A stretch of DNA of 64,000 bases from Nitrospira_E sp052156535 (lineage in GTDB: Bacteria; Nitrospirota; Nitrospiria; Nitrospirales; UBA8639), in assembly GCF_052156535.1 (NCBI RefSeq), contig NZ_JBQKUP010000029.1, positions 62,001 to 126,000 of the forward strand, given 5' to 3'. This document shows positions 26,260 through 34,949 of this stretch, piece after piece. The notes under the pieces are model-generated. The model was not told where the DNA came from. It saw only the letters and a program-made list of their open reading frames with translations, and made no database searches. Within the stretch, counting starts at the first letter, position 1. Each line of letters starts with the position of its first letter. A program made the translations under genes and the position numbers.

Positions 26260-27113
26260 TGTGTATAACTTGCGGGTGCTCTGATACAGCCAATCCGAGA
26301 GTGACGAACTTGCAAACCGGGCATGCCGATAAAACCGTCCATTCGCATGCCGATCACTCTCATTCCCATGATACCCATGATCATGGGCACCACCATCACG
26401 AGCATGAACTTGAAACTCACCATGACCATCGGCATGAACACGAAACCACTGTTCACCTGGAACAAGCCATTTTAGCGAAAAATGATCGCCTGGCTGAACG
26501 AAATCGTGGATGGTTTCTCGGCAGAAATATTGTGGCCCTCAATCTCGTGAGTTCGCCGGGCTCAGGTAAAACGACGCTACTCGAACGCACGATTCATGAT
26601 TTGAAAGATGACATACCCATTTCGGTGATCGAGGGGGATCAGGAAACCGTATTTGATGCCGAGCGCATACGAAAAGCGGGGGGCCCGGTCGTACAAATTA
26701 ATACCGGAGCCGGGTGCCATTTAGAAGCCGACATGTTGGCACGAGGTTTGGAAACACTCCAGCCTCCATCCAATTCATTGGTGTTGATTGAAAATGTCGG
26801 CAATCTGGTCTGTCCTGCGTTATTTGATTTAGGGGAACAGGCGAAAGTCGTGGTTCTTTCTGTCACGGAAGGGGAAGACAAGCCGTTAAAGTATCCGCAC
26901 ATGTTTCAACATGCCAGCGTCTTGATCCTGAATAAAATCGATCTTCTGCCTCATCTTACGTTTGATGTTACAAAGTGCCTGGAATTTGCTCATAGGGTGA
27001 ATCCCAATCTTCAGGTGTTTCAGGTTTCGGCCACGACTGGCGAAGGCCTTCAACACTGGTATGACTGGGTGACTGCACAGATCAATGCTTCAAATCGGCA
27101 GGGTGTTCGCTAA
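26259..27113 (+). CDS. hypB: Hydrogenase nickel incorporation GTPase HypB
   Basis: 284 residues. The N-terminal MCITCGC is the high-affinity nickel motif (CxxCGC). A histidine-rich stretch (about 30-68, runs such as HSHADHSHSHDTHDHGHHHH) can store nickel. The G domain has Walker A SSPGSGKTTLLE, the metal-switch site GAGCHL, and NKIDLL for guanine specificity. The start is the ATG that overlaps the hypA stop; the longer open frame lies inside hypA. The broken nickel-transporter gene begins in its stop codon. Confidence 0.95.
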   Translation: MCITCGCSDTANPRVTNLQTGHADKTVHSHADHSHSHDTHDHGHHHHEHELETHHDHRHEHETTVHLEQAILAKNDRLAERNRGWFLGRNIVALNLVSSPGSGKTTLLERTIHDLKDDIPISVIEGDQETVFDAERIRKAGGPVVQINTGAGCHLEADMLARGLETLQPPSNSLVLIENVGNLVCPALFDLGEQAKVVVLSVTEGEDKPLKYPHMFQHASVLILNKIDLLPHLTFDVTKCLEFAHRVNPNLQVFQVSATTGEGLQHWYDWVTAQINASNRQGVR

Positions 27114-27819
27114 TGGTCAGTTTATTGGGGCTCGAGTTTCTGGTGGGAATAAGGTATGCGATCGAGGCTGACCACGCGGCGGCGGTCGCCACATTCGCGA
27201 CCAAAAACCATTCGGAAGCCAATACGCTCAAGTAGGAATTGAGCTGGGGGCTGGGGATCACGATCACGCTTCTGTTGTTTGGCTCGATGGTATCCTTCTG
27301 GAAGCTGCGGTTCCGGAACGACTCGCCAACTGGCTGGAATTGGCCGTGGGGGTCATGCTGGTAGGAATGGGAAGCGATGTGTTACGGAAAATTATACAAG
27401 GTCGTATTCATGTTCATGTTCACAAACACCCTCATCAACCTCCTCATGCGCATGCGCATTCCCATCGGGGAGAAATCAATCACCAAACGATGGACCATCA
27501 TCATTCACATTCAACCACATTTCTTTACCGGGCCATTTTCGTTGGCTTGATGCACGGGATGGCGGGATCCGCTGCGCTCATCCTGCTGACATTCCAACAA
27601 ATCGTTTCTACGCTGCAAGGGATTATCTACATTGCGACATTCGGTCTTGGAGCAATGCTGGGAAGGGCCACCCTCTCGATGGTCATCGCCATTCCCCTCC
27701 GCTATTCATCCCGTTCAATACGTTGGCTTCACAACGGTCTGCAGGTCTCCATCGGCGCGATCACGATTGTCCTTGGGCTCATGCTGATTTACACGACAGG
27801 CTCCAGCCTCTTGAGTTAA
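27113..27819 (+). pseudogene. Nickel transporter gene (UreH/HupN-like), disrupted
   Basis: ATG 27113 overlaps the hypB stop. The frame reads MVSLLGLEFLVGIRYAIEADHAAAVATFATK, with the (H/Y)A-x-EADH motif of the nickel-transport family, then hits TAG at 27233-27235 where related proteins have Gln (CAG to TAG). Sense resumes (ELSWGLGITITLLLFGS) and then needs a frameshift near 27285-27298 to reach LLEAAVPERLANWLEL and a histidine-rich loop (VHVHKHPHQPPHAHAHSH), ending at TAA 27817. Two lesions make it a pseudogene unless they are assembly errors. Hydrogenase nickel would then come from another importer. Confidence 0.8.
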
Positions 27820-27869
27820 CCTTTCGTTCCTTCCAAAAAATCGGACATTGTTCTCTCTTGACCGTAGTT

Positions 27870-28380
27870 TCAATATTCTTGAGTTTCAGCGGGCTCAGGT
27901 AAAATGAATTGAACTAAGAATCCGCAATCCGCAATCAAAATATACTCCTCGAGTGTTGAGATGTCTCCGGGATCCTGGCCGAACTCTTTGGCCTTTAGGA
28001 CGCGGCGCATGATTTTTCCTGAACGGGTTTTTGGAAGCGACGGGACAATTTCAATTTCCCGGAGGACGGCGATCTTGCTTAATTCCGCTAAGACATGATC
28101 CGGCAAACTTTTAATGAGATCGGGCGTTTCCTGCTGCCTTTGCTTCAGGATGACAAAGGCTTTGATTTGTTCTCCGGCGGTCGGATGCGGTTTGCCGATA
28201 ACGGCGGTTTCCACCACCGCCTCATGGCTGACTAGGGCACTTTCGACTTCTGCGGTACCGACCCGGTTGCCGGCGACTTTCACGACATCATCCGCCCGGC
28301 CCATACACCATAAGTAGCGGTCTTCATCTTTAAGGCAGACGTCGCCGGTGGTGTATACAGCGGGGACGGTAATTCAACAC
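27870..28380 (-). pseudogene. Truncated duplicate of acs (C-terminal domain only)
   Basis: Minus-strand copy of the last ~150 codons of the acetyl-CoA synthetase gene at 29301, from about VYTAG on, including GRADDVVKVAGNR and RSGKIMRRVLKAKE. It has many substitutions, including some at conserved places (VPREI to VLREI). It lacks the AMP-binding domain and a start. The original stop after STLEE is lost (TAG to TAT), giving a read-through tail. It is a dead remnant of a duplication. Confidence 0.85.
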
Positions 28381-28448
28381 AAGAGAGAACCATTTTTGAA
28401 AATCCTAAATCTTTTCGGGTTTCTCTATGGTTAATTTTTGCTATCGGG

Positions 28449-28454
28449 TATAAT
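28449..28454 (+). promoter_or_regulatory. Perfect -10 box (TATAAT) close to a start codon
   Basis: TATAAT ends 8 bp before ATG 28462, so transcription would begin about at the ATG and give a leaderless mRNA. No good -35 is present. Confidence 0.4.
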
Positions 28455-28461
28455 TTTTCTA

Positions 28462-28656
28462 ATGAAAATGAATCGGCGGCATGTGGTGCTAAAACAGTTA
28501 TCCGATCCTGATGATGATTTCGTTCAGGCATTGCCCGCGGAACGATTTCTTATGATCTGGGATTTGACGTCGGAAATTTGGAGCCTGTTGGATCCTGAGC
28601 ATGCTCAACGAAGACTACAAAGAAATGTTGTCTCTCTTACTCGTCAACAGGGATAA
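28462..28656 (+). CDS. Small protein paired with a nucleotidyltransferase gene
   Basis: 64 residues, acidic N-terminal half (KQLSDPDDDFVQALPAERFLMIWDLT) and basic C-terminal half (DPEHAQRRLQRNVVSLTRQ). It overlaps the following nucleotidyltransferase gene by 56 bp, as in two-gene toxin-antitoxin-like pairs. I do not know the family by name. As its partner is broken, it is probably a leftover. Confidence 0.45.
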   Translation: MKMNRRHVVLKQLSDPDDDFVQALPAERFLMIWDLTSEIWSLLDPEHAQRRLQRNVVSLTRQQG

Positions 28657-29247
28657 ATTCCTGGTGGTTGGGGCTTATGCTTTTGGGGTTCATAGATATC
28701 CCCGAGCGACGGGAGACGTCGATATCTGGGTTGAATGTTCAAAAGAGAATTCAAAGCGAATTTACGATTCTTTGATAGCATTCGGGGCAACCATTTCCCC
28801 CTTGACTCCTCAAACCTTTATGGAACCTGGTATTGTTTTTCAGATTGGAGTCGCCCCTAGCTGATAGACTTTCTCACCAGTATGGGTCTGTTGAAAAAAG
28901 CCGCCAGCGGCGTTCTCGCCATTTTTCCGTGCTCACGTACTACGCGTACGCTCCGCGCGTAAAAACGGCTGCGGCCTTGCTGGACGGACTTTTTTGAACC
29001 GACCCGAAGCCTTTAATGAGTAATCTAATCCTGGGCAAATTTGCCCTTGAACATCCTTATTATTCAACACTCCCAGTATTGACGGAGTTGACTTTGTTGA
29101 AGCCTATAAAGACAAGGACAGGTCGATTTGGAAGGCCTCATGATTCCCTTTTTATCTAAAGGGTACCTTATCCAAAATAAAGAAGCCACCGGGCGGGAAA
29201 AAGATAAACTTGATGTTCGTCAGCTTAAAGAGCGTTTAGGTCAATAG
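28601..29247 (+). pseudogene. Nucleotidyltransferase (MNT/AbiEii-like) gene split by a 191-bp element
   Basis: The first part reads MLNEDYKEMLSLLLVNRDKFLVVGAYAFGVH, RATGDVDIWVE and EPGIVFQIGVAPS: the nucleotidyltransferase pattern with GAYA and D-x-D. The frame then shifts at about 28858 (LIDFLTS continues in another frame), the element 28884-29074 is inserted, and after it IDGVDFVEAYKDKDR and, after another shift, DLEGLMIPFLSKGYLIQNKEATGREKDKLDVRQLKERLG complete the protein to the stop at 29245. So there is one insertion and two frameshifts. Confidence 0.8.
28884..29074 (+). mobile_element. 191-bp non-autonomous element (MITE-like), copy 2
   Basis: Flanked by AGTAT on both sides (28879-28883, 29075-29079). 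Left end GGGTCTGTTGAAAAA; reverse complement of the right end GGGAGTGTTGAATAA. It interrupts the nucleotidyltransferase gene, which proves insertion: removing the element and one repeat restores LTSIDGVDF. Confidence 0.92.
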
Positions 29248-29300
29248 CATTCCTGATTTTATCCCATCAAGCGGACTTCTTTTTCTCTATACATTTTTTC

Positions 29301-31187
29301 CTATTCTTCAAGAGTTGAAATGTCTCCTGGGTCCTGTCCCAGCTCCTTGGCCTTCAATACCCGCCGCATGATTTTGCCTGAACGGGTTTTGGGAAGCGAC
29401 GGGACAATTTCAATTTCCCGGGGGACGGCGATCTTGCCTAATTCCCCTAAGACATGATCCTGCAAACTTTTAATGAGATCGGGCGTTTCCTGCTGCCCTT
29501 GTTTAAGAATGACAAAGGCTTTGATTTGTTCTCCGGCGGTCGGATGTGGTTTGCCGATAACGGCGGCTTCCACCACCGCCTCATGGCTGACGAGAGCACT
29601 TTCGACTTCTGCGGTACCAATCCGGTTGCCGGCCACTTTTACGACATCATCCGCCCGGCCCATAAACCATAAGTAGCCGTCTTCATCTTTATGGCAGACA
29701 TCGCCGGCGGTGTATACACCGGGGATGGTATTCCAATACAGGAGATAGCGATCCGGCTCGTTATAGATGGTGCGCATCATCGATGGCCAGGGTTTTTTAA
29801 TGACGGCAAAACCGCCGCCATGCTCCACCGTCTTGCCTTCCCGGTCCATGACATCCGCTTCGATGCCTAAAAAACCACGGGTGGCAGAGCCTGGTTTGAG
29901 CGGGACGCAGGGGAGGGGTGTGACCATGATCATGCCGGTTTCCGTCTGCCACCAGGTATCCATGATGGGTTTGGTGCCACCGGTCACCCGATGAAACCAT
30001 TCCCAGGCTTCTGGATTGATCGGTTCACCCACCGATCCTAAAACCTTGAGGGAGGAGAGATCGTATTTTTTCGGCCAGTCTTCTCCAAATTTCATGAGCA
30101 GCCGAATGGCCGTCGGAGTGGTATAAAAAATCGAGACGCCATAGCGTTCAATGAGATCCCACCAGCGCCCTGGATTGGGATAGTCGGGTTTGCCTTCTGC
30201 CGTTAAAATCGTGGCTCCGTTTAAGAGTGGTCCATAGACGATATAACTATGACCGGTGACCCACCCCGGATCCGCCACACAAAAATAGACATCTTCGTCT
30301 TTAAGGTCGAAGACATATTTGGTTGTGATGTAGGTGCCCACCATATAGCCGCCATGAACATGAACGACACCTTTAGGTTTTCCCGTGGTTCCTGAAGTAT
30401 AGAGGATGTAGAGCGGAGTTTCGGAATCAAGCTGTTCGGCTTCACACTTTGGAGATTGGTCTTTGAGCCAGGCTTCCCAATCCAATTCCTTCGGGGCCTG
30501 AAGAGGGGAGGATGATTGTTCCCGTTGGACCACGATGACTTTTTCCACGGTCTGGCATTTGGCAACGGCTTCATCGACGACCGGCTTGAGGGGGATTTTC
30601 CGACTGCGGTCATACCCCACATCCGCGGTGATGACCACCCGCGCTTGGCATGCCTCTATGCGTGCCGCTAACGCTGTGGCACTAAAACCGGAATACACCA
30701 CCGTATGGATCACTCCGATGCGAGCACAGGCCAACATGGCCACAATTTGCTCGGGGATTTTCGGGAGATAGATGGTCACCCGGTCGCCCTGGTTGAGGCC
30801 CAGGCTTTTGAGGGCATTGGCGCACTTGTTGACCTGCCGGTATAACTCGCCATAAGTCAGGATTCGTTCCTGGCCTTCTTCTCCGACCCAGATGACGGCC
30901 ACTTTGTTTTTTCGCCAGGTTTGGACATGGCGATCGAGACAGTTGTAAGCAATGTTGCAGGTACCTCCCACGAACCATTTGGCCCAGGGATAGTTCCAGT
31001 CCAAGACCTTATTCCAGGGAGAAAACCAGTGGAGTTCCTTGGCAATGCCGTCCCAGAATTTTTCAGGATTCGCAATGGACTGTTTGTAAGCGCTTTCATA
31101 ATCTTGAATATGGGCGTTGGCGGTGACGTCGGGTGAGGGAGGAATGACCCGGGTTGATCGTTGCAGTGTTTCAATATTTTCACTCAT
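29301..31187 (-). CDS. acs: Acetyl-CoA synthetase (AMP-forming)
   Basis: 628 residues; activates acetate to acetyl-CoA via acetyl-AMP. It has an N-terminal ACAS segment (YKQSIANPEKFWDGIAKE), adenylation motif YTSGTTGKPKGVVH, GEPINPEAWEW, WWQTETG (A5) and the hinge and C-terminal domain with the catalytic, acetylation-regulated Lys in RSGKIMRR. AGGAGG precedes the ATG. It could serve acetate assimilation or propionate use. A broken copy of its 3' end lies 0.9 kb away. No patZ/acuABC regulator is adjacent. Confidence 0.96.
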   Translation of the reverse strand: MSENIETLQRSTRVIPPSPDVTANAHIQDYESAYKQSIANPEKFWDGIAKELHWFSPWNKVLDWNYPWAKWFVGGTCNIAYNCLDRHVQTWRKNKVAVIWVGEEGQERILTYGELYRQVNKCANALKSLGLNQGDRVTIYLPKIPEQIVAMLACARIGVIHTVVYSGFSATALAARIEACQARVVITADVGYDRSRKIPLKPVVDEAVAKCQTVEKVIVVQREQSSSPLQAPKELDWEAWLKDQSPKCEAEQLDSETPLYILYTSGTTGKPKGVVHVHGGYMVGTYITTKYVFDLKDEDVYFCVADPGWVTGHSYIVYGPLLNGATILTAEGKPDYPNPGRWWDLIERYGVSIFYTTPTAIRLLMKFGEDWPKKYDLSSLKVLGSVGEPINPEAWEWFHRVTGGTKPIMDTWWQTETGMIMVTPLPCVPLKPGSATRGFLGIEADVMDREGKTVEHGGGFAVIKKPWPSMMRTIYNEPDRYLLYWNTIPGVYTAGDVCHKDEDGYLWFMGRADDVVKVAGNRIGTAEVESALVSHEAVVEAAVIGKPHPTAGEQIKAFVILKQGQQETPDLIKSLQDHVLGELGKIAVPREIEIVPSLPKTRSGKIMRRVLKAKELGQDPGDISTLEE

Positions 31188-31445
31188 CAGGTTTGTTCCT
31201 CCTTAGTTACGCATTTGGGACACCACCAAGAACATGTTTTCTCAGCGAGAAGGCTGTTAAGCCCATTATGCTGTCCTTGGCTCGTTGCTTCAAGAGGGCA
31301 GGGATTAAAGACTGTGAAAAAGAGGTGAGCATTGAAAAGGGTTTGGAGGCTATGAACGAAAGACCCGTCGCTGACCGCAAGCCCTTGGGACTTTTATTTA
31401 AAATGGCATTGAGATGGATGAGAGAAGTTCAGAGGGGCTGTGTTT

Positions 31446-32135
31446 TTAATTTAGTGCATGGCGGGGTTTGGCAAGTTGGGCTTGGAGGCGTCCATATTTC
31501 GCGGCGTAATCCTGTTGACTGCGGCGAATGACCTCATGGGCTTCCTCGCGGCCATACACATGTGTAATTTCGCAATTCTTTTTTTGGGAGCCGGGAGCAT
31601 CTTTGTAAGTCAGGAAGTAATGCATGAGACGTTCCACAAAGTGGACGGGACAGGCCTTGATATCGGTCCATTGTTCATGGAGCGCATCACCCTTAAGGAC
31701 GGCCACAATTTTATCATCGGCTTCATCCCCATCGATCATACGTAAGCCACCAATCGGAATGGCTTGGAGCAAAACATCTCCATGGATAATGCTTTTCTCA
31801 GTCAAAACACAAATGTCTAATGGATCCAGGTCACCGACGAGGCCAGGCCGATGGGTACATTCGGCACTGAATGCTGCGACAGATTGCCCGCAGTAAGTTT
31901 GAGGTATTAATCCATACAGCGTGGGGCACACATTGGAATAGCGCTGGGGCCGGTCCACTCGTAAATGGCCGGACTTTTTATCCAATTCATATTTAACCGT
32001 GTCCGTGGGCACTATTTCCACATAGACCGTGACGGTGAGTGGTGCCTCTTCTCCTATTTCGACACCGTGCCACGGATGGGATTTACAGGGAAATCCAAAA
32101 TTTTGCCAAAGTGAGAAAAATTCTTGTTCGTTCAT
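31446..32135 (-). CDS. ppa: Inorganic pyrophosphatase, family I-like
   Basis: 229 residues. Family I soluble pyrophosphatase: substrate-region YELDKKSGHLRVDR, YGLIPQTYCG and the acidic metal site GDLDPLDICVL plus DGDEADDKIVAV. Longer than the usual 175, with an N-terminal extension (FFSLWQNFGFPCKSHPWHG) like eukaryote-style and some deep-branching bacterial enzymes. It would remove PPi from biosynthesis; its position upstream of acs on the same strand fits, because Acs makes PPi. The 258-bp gap between them shows nothing clear. Confidence 0.9.
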   Translation of the reverse strand: MNEQEFFSLWQNFGFPCKSHPWHGVEIGEEAPLTVTVYVEIVPTDTVKYELDKKSGHLRVDRPQRYSNVCPTLYGLIPQTYCGQSVAAFSAECTHRPGLVGDLDPLDICVLTEKSIIHGDVLLQAIPIGGLRMIDGDEADDKIVAVLKGDALHEQWTDIKACPVHFVERLMHYFLTYKDAPGSQKKNCEITHVYGREEAHEVIRRSQQDYAAKYGRLQAQLAKPRHALN

Positions 32136-32307
32136 AAAAATTTTTCCAGGTGTGGGATGAGTGAGCCCGGTTAAGGCGCAATGACCTCCAGTAGGTTTCG
32201 GTCTGAATCTTCTTCATCTTAACCGGCCACGCGTGCCTGGGATGCTGGTAATTATTGAACAGGAACGAAGAAAAACGAAACAGATGAGTACCAAACCGGG
32301 AGCAGAG

Positions 32308-33864
32308 TTACGACTGTCTTGTCTGAGGTTGATGGGCGGGGTGAAGCCAATCAAGGAAGGTTTTGACGGGATTAAAGTTGGCGCGGGGAATTTCCACGAA
32401 AATGGTAATCCAATGTGCCATTCCTCCATTCCACAGGCCTGGCCATTCCAAGGCTTTGAGGGGACGACCCTGGTAGGATTTCATGCCGATGAAGCCGGTT
32501 CCGGGATCGACGTACTCCAGGAGGTTAAAGGGATTACCTTGAAAATCACGGACTCCGCAGACCAGATCAACCGGATTGAAATGAGTTCCAGAGGTAAAGA
32601 GCTTTTGTTGAGCTTCAGAATCGGGATTGACTTGGGATTGCTCGACGATTTGCCTGGACGGGGCGTCCTCGGGGTGCGCAACCCAAAATGGTCCTCCGCC
32701 CGGATCGCCGGTATTGGGGACAACCCCACAGACACGGATGGGCCGATCTAGATACTGCTTTAATAATGTGGCTTGATCGGGAAGCGCCAATTCTCGATAC
32801 GATTGGGGAAGTGGAAGAAGGAGTTCTTGCAGGATACAGGTTTCCGCCTGATGGACATTTTTCGCATCTGCGGGGAGCGAGCTGAGTTGTGCTATATGGT
32901 GAAACGCATGTTGTTGAAGCTCCATCAGGTAGCCTCCCAATGCCTTTCTCCATGCGACAATCGGATCTTTCAAATGATCAGGGACGACGTTGTCGATATT
33001 GGAAATGAAAATGATGTCTCCCTGGTAGTCATTTAAATTTTCCAATAGCGCCCCATGCCCTCCCGGTCGAAAAACCAGAGTGCCATCTTCGCCACGAAAT
33101 GGCTGGTTGGCAGAGTCTAGCGCGACGGTGTCGGTCGATGGTTTTTGGAAGGAGACCGTGCAATCAAGTTTCCACCCCTGTCTTCCCAAAGTCTGTTGGA
33201 TGGTATGCAAATGGGTTTTAATGGCTTGTTCAAATTGAGGAGAAACGGTCAAATGAATCTTTATTGAATTGAGTTGATTGGGATGATATCTGATGGCTTC
33301 GTGAATATGTTCCTCGAGTGCGGTGCGGGGTCCCTCTTGGTAGCGATGGAAGGAGAGGAGGGCCTTGGGCAATTCGGCATAGCCAAGTCCGGGCGTCTTG
33401 AGGACCGCTTGAAGAATCGTATTGATATCATGTGTATGCTGATCCGTTGGAGGGAGTTGTCCCTGCCCATGGAGATACTGTTCTAAATCAGGAATAAACG
33501 GGAAATCCTGTAAGCGCGTCCAGGCCTGATCGACAGCGTGGGGAAGAGATGGGGCCTGATTTGAAGAGGATTCGGGTGAGGCCTCCTGGGACAAAAATTT
33601 GAGGAGGTCATTGAACATACGAGTGGCGGCTCCGGATGCAGGAATAAATTTACTGACTCGGTCCGCCTGACGGGCCGCTTCAAACTGTTGTTGGTACTTG
33701 GAGAAGTGTTCTGGACGGAGTTGGACAATCCCATCGTTCAACCGGCATGGACGAATGATGGTGATCGGAGGGACTCCATGACGCAGTCGCTGAAGTTGTG
33801 ATTCCACCTGAAACGTGGAAATCCCGCGGCGTATTAACTCAAGATGATCCTCAGGCGTCAGCAT
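32308..33864 (-). CDS. DUF4301 family protein
   Basis: 518 residues, cytoplasmic. Motifs remembered for DUF4301: KFIPASGAATRMFNDLL near residue 92, FRPGGHGALLENLND, IIFISNIDNVVPD and VCGVVPNTGDPGGGPFWV. GAATRM and the GGHGALLENL loop look like nucleotide-sugar pyrophosphorylase motifs, so it may be a nucleotidyltransferase of unknown substrate. Most members are from Bacteroidetes, so occurrence here is of some interest. Stand-alone gene. Confidence 0.8.
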   Translation of the reverse strand: MLTPEDHLELIRRGISTFQVESQLQRLRHGVPPITIIRPCRLNDGIVQLRPEHFSKYQQQFEAARQADRVSKFIPASGAATRMFNDLLKFLSQEASPESSSNQAPSLPHAVDQAWTRLQDFPFIPDLEQYLHGQGQLPPTDQHTHDINTILQAVLKTPGLGYAELPKALLSFHRYQEGPRTALEEHIHEAIRYHPNQLNSIKIHLTVSPQFEQAIKTHLHTIQQTLGRQGWKLDCTVSFQKPSTDTVALDSANQPFRGEDGTLVFRPGGHGALLENLNDYQGDIIFISNIDNVVPDHLKDPIVAWRKALGGYLMELQQHAFHHIAQLSSLPADAKNVHQAETCILQELLLPLPQSYRELALPDQATLLKQYLDRPIRVCGVVPNTGDPGGGPFWVAHPEDAPSRQIVEQSQVNPDSEAQQKLFTSGTHFNPVDLVCGVRDFQGNPFNLLEYVDPGTGFIGMKSYQGRPLKALEWPGLWNGGMAHWITIFVEIPRANFNPVKTFLDWLHPAHQPQTRQS

Positions 33865-33991
33865 GGCGTTTGTGTATTCCAGTTTAACCGAGATTGATCG
33901 GAGATCACATCAGATAGAAGTTGTATTTCATGATGAAAAATGTCAAAGTTTTGATGCACTCGATCCGACAAAAATCCAATTGTAAAGCGTT

Positions 33992-34007
33992 ATGACATCT
34001 CTGTCAT
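33992..34007. promoter_or_regulatory. Perfect inverted repeat ATGACA-TCTC-TGTCAT, possible operator
   Basis: Lies 30 bp before the ATG of the small lipoprotein gene and between it and the divergent DUF4301 gene. Symmetry is perfect over 6+6 bases with a 4-base centre. A regulator binding site is plausible but no regulator is known. Confidence 0.35.
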
Positions 34008-34036
34008 GTTTATGAACTCAGGCAAGGAGAACTATC

Positions 34037-34474
34037 ATGATACAAAGCCTTAAAACGTTTCAAGGGCTCGCGGTATTAGGAGTCTTTTTGTTGGGAATTT
34101 CTTCCGGTTGTACTTTCAAGGCCACACTCGATACCACTTCGGATACCACCACCAATTTTTTGTCCTCCACCTCCGGCAAATCCTGGTGGACGGAAGATGG
34201 GCTTGTCAAACATGGCGAACATGCCAGAGCCTTTGTGGTGACCAACCATGACGTCCTCCTTCAAGAAATCGCCCAAGGGCACGGGGAATATGTCCAGGCC
34301 TTCGGGACGATTCTAGGTGTCCCATCTCTTCACCAGGCTCACTTTCAGGCATTACTTCAGAACGAGTATCCTGTCCTGGTTGAGATACCCATTTTGCTTG
34401 GAGATGATCAATTAAACAGATTTATCGGTCATGCCCAGCAGGCCGGAATTGATTCTGCGTCCTCAAATCTATAA
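34037..34474 (+). CDS. DUF3015-like lipoprotein
   Basis: 145 residues. Lipoprotein signal with lipobox GISSGC (Cys25). The mature part has a Thr/Ser-rich TTSDTTTNFLSSTSGKSWW stretch and then VTNHDVLLQEIAQGHGEYVQAFGTILG, close to the 'N-x-LxxExAxGxGE' pattern of DUF3015 proteins. Function unknown; periplasmic or outer-membrane. AAGGAG precedes the start. Confidence 0.7.
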   Translation: MIQSLKTFQGLAVLGVFLLGISSGCTFKATLDTTSDTTTNFLSSTSGKSWWTEDGLVKHGEHARAFVVTNHDVLLQEIAQGHGEYVQAFGTILGVPSLHQAHFQALLQNEYPVLVEIPILLGDDQLNRFIGHAQQAGIDSASSNL

Positions 34475-34574
34475 CCCGGCTTGGGTTAATGTCCCGGTCA
34501 CGTGGTGTTTCCCATTTGAGACATTCATCATTATCTAAAAAGCACTTAGGCTATTAAAAGTTTGGAGGACATGG

Positions 34575-34745
34575 TCAAGGCTCTGCCCCTCCTTTTAAAA
34601 AGCCCAGGCCAATCTTTACCGCACGCCTGGTAATTTCCGCCCATTTGGCTTCCGGATATTCAGCCAAAGCCTTGGCGGCTTTTCCATCCTGAATGTCGAG
34701 TTCTTTCACCCGGATAATGCCGTCCTCAATTGTTACATCAGCCAC
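34575..34745 (-). CDS. Small conserved-looking cytoplasmic protein
   Basis: 56 residues from GTG 34745, which has AAGGAGG seven bases upstream; the longer open frame lacks this. Charged, helical (DGKAAKALAEYPEAKWAEITRRAVKIGLGFLKGG). The pattern resembles short antitoxin or ribbon-helix-helix-like proteins only vaguely. No family recognised. Confidence 0.45.
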   Translation of the reverse strand: MADVTIEDGIIRVKELDIQDGKAAKALAEYPEAKWAEITRRAVKIGLGFLKGGAEP

Positions 34746-34915
34746 AATACATCCTCCTTGGTTTCCTGCATGTCTCGAATGATGATGAATGAAATTCGGT
34801 GTGAGGCAGGGTGAGTTAGTGAAAAGTTCAATTTTCTTGACAGGTTGTAGGTCCAATGCTAGCATTTTCTTAGCCCGTCTGACAGGAAACTCTAATAAAA
34901 ATTTTCTTAAAAAGG

Positions 34916-34929
34916 TTAGGGTACCCTAA
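34916..34929. promoter_or_regulatory. Perfect 14-bp palindrome TTAGGGTACCCTAA
   Basis: Ends 20 bp before the likely start (34950) of the first gene of the lipoprotein operon. The size and symmetry fit a dimeric regulator site. No promoter elements were confirmed. Confidence 0.4.
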
Positions 34930-34949
34930 TGATTGAACAAGGCCATGAT

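Noticed and set aside
27279..27902. 207-codon frame over the nickel transporter region.
   Set aside because: It is a third reading frame; the transporter's conserved motifs lie in the other two.
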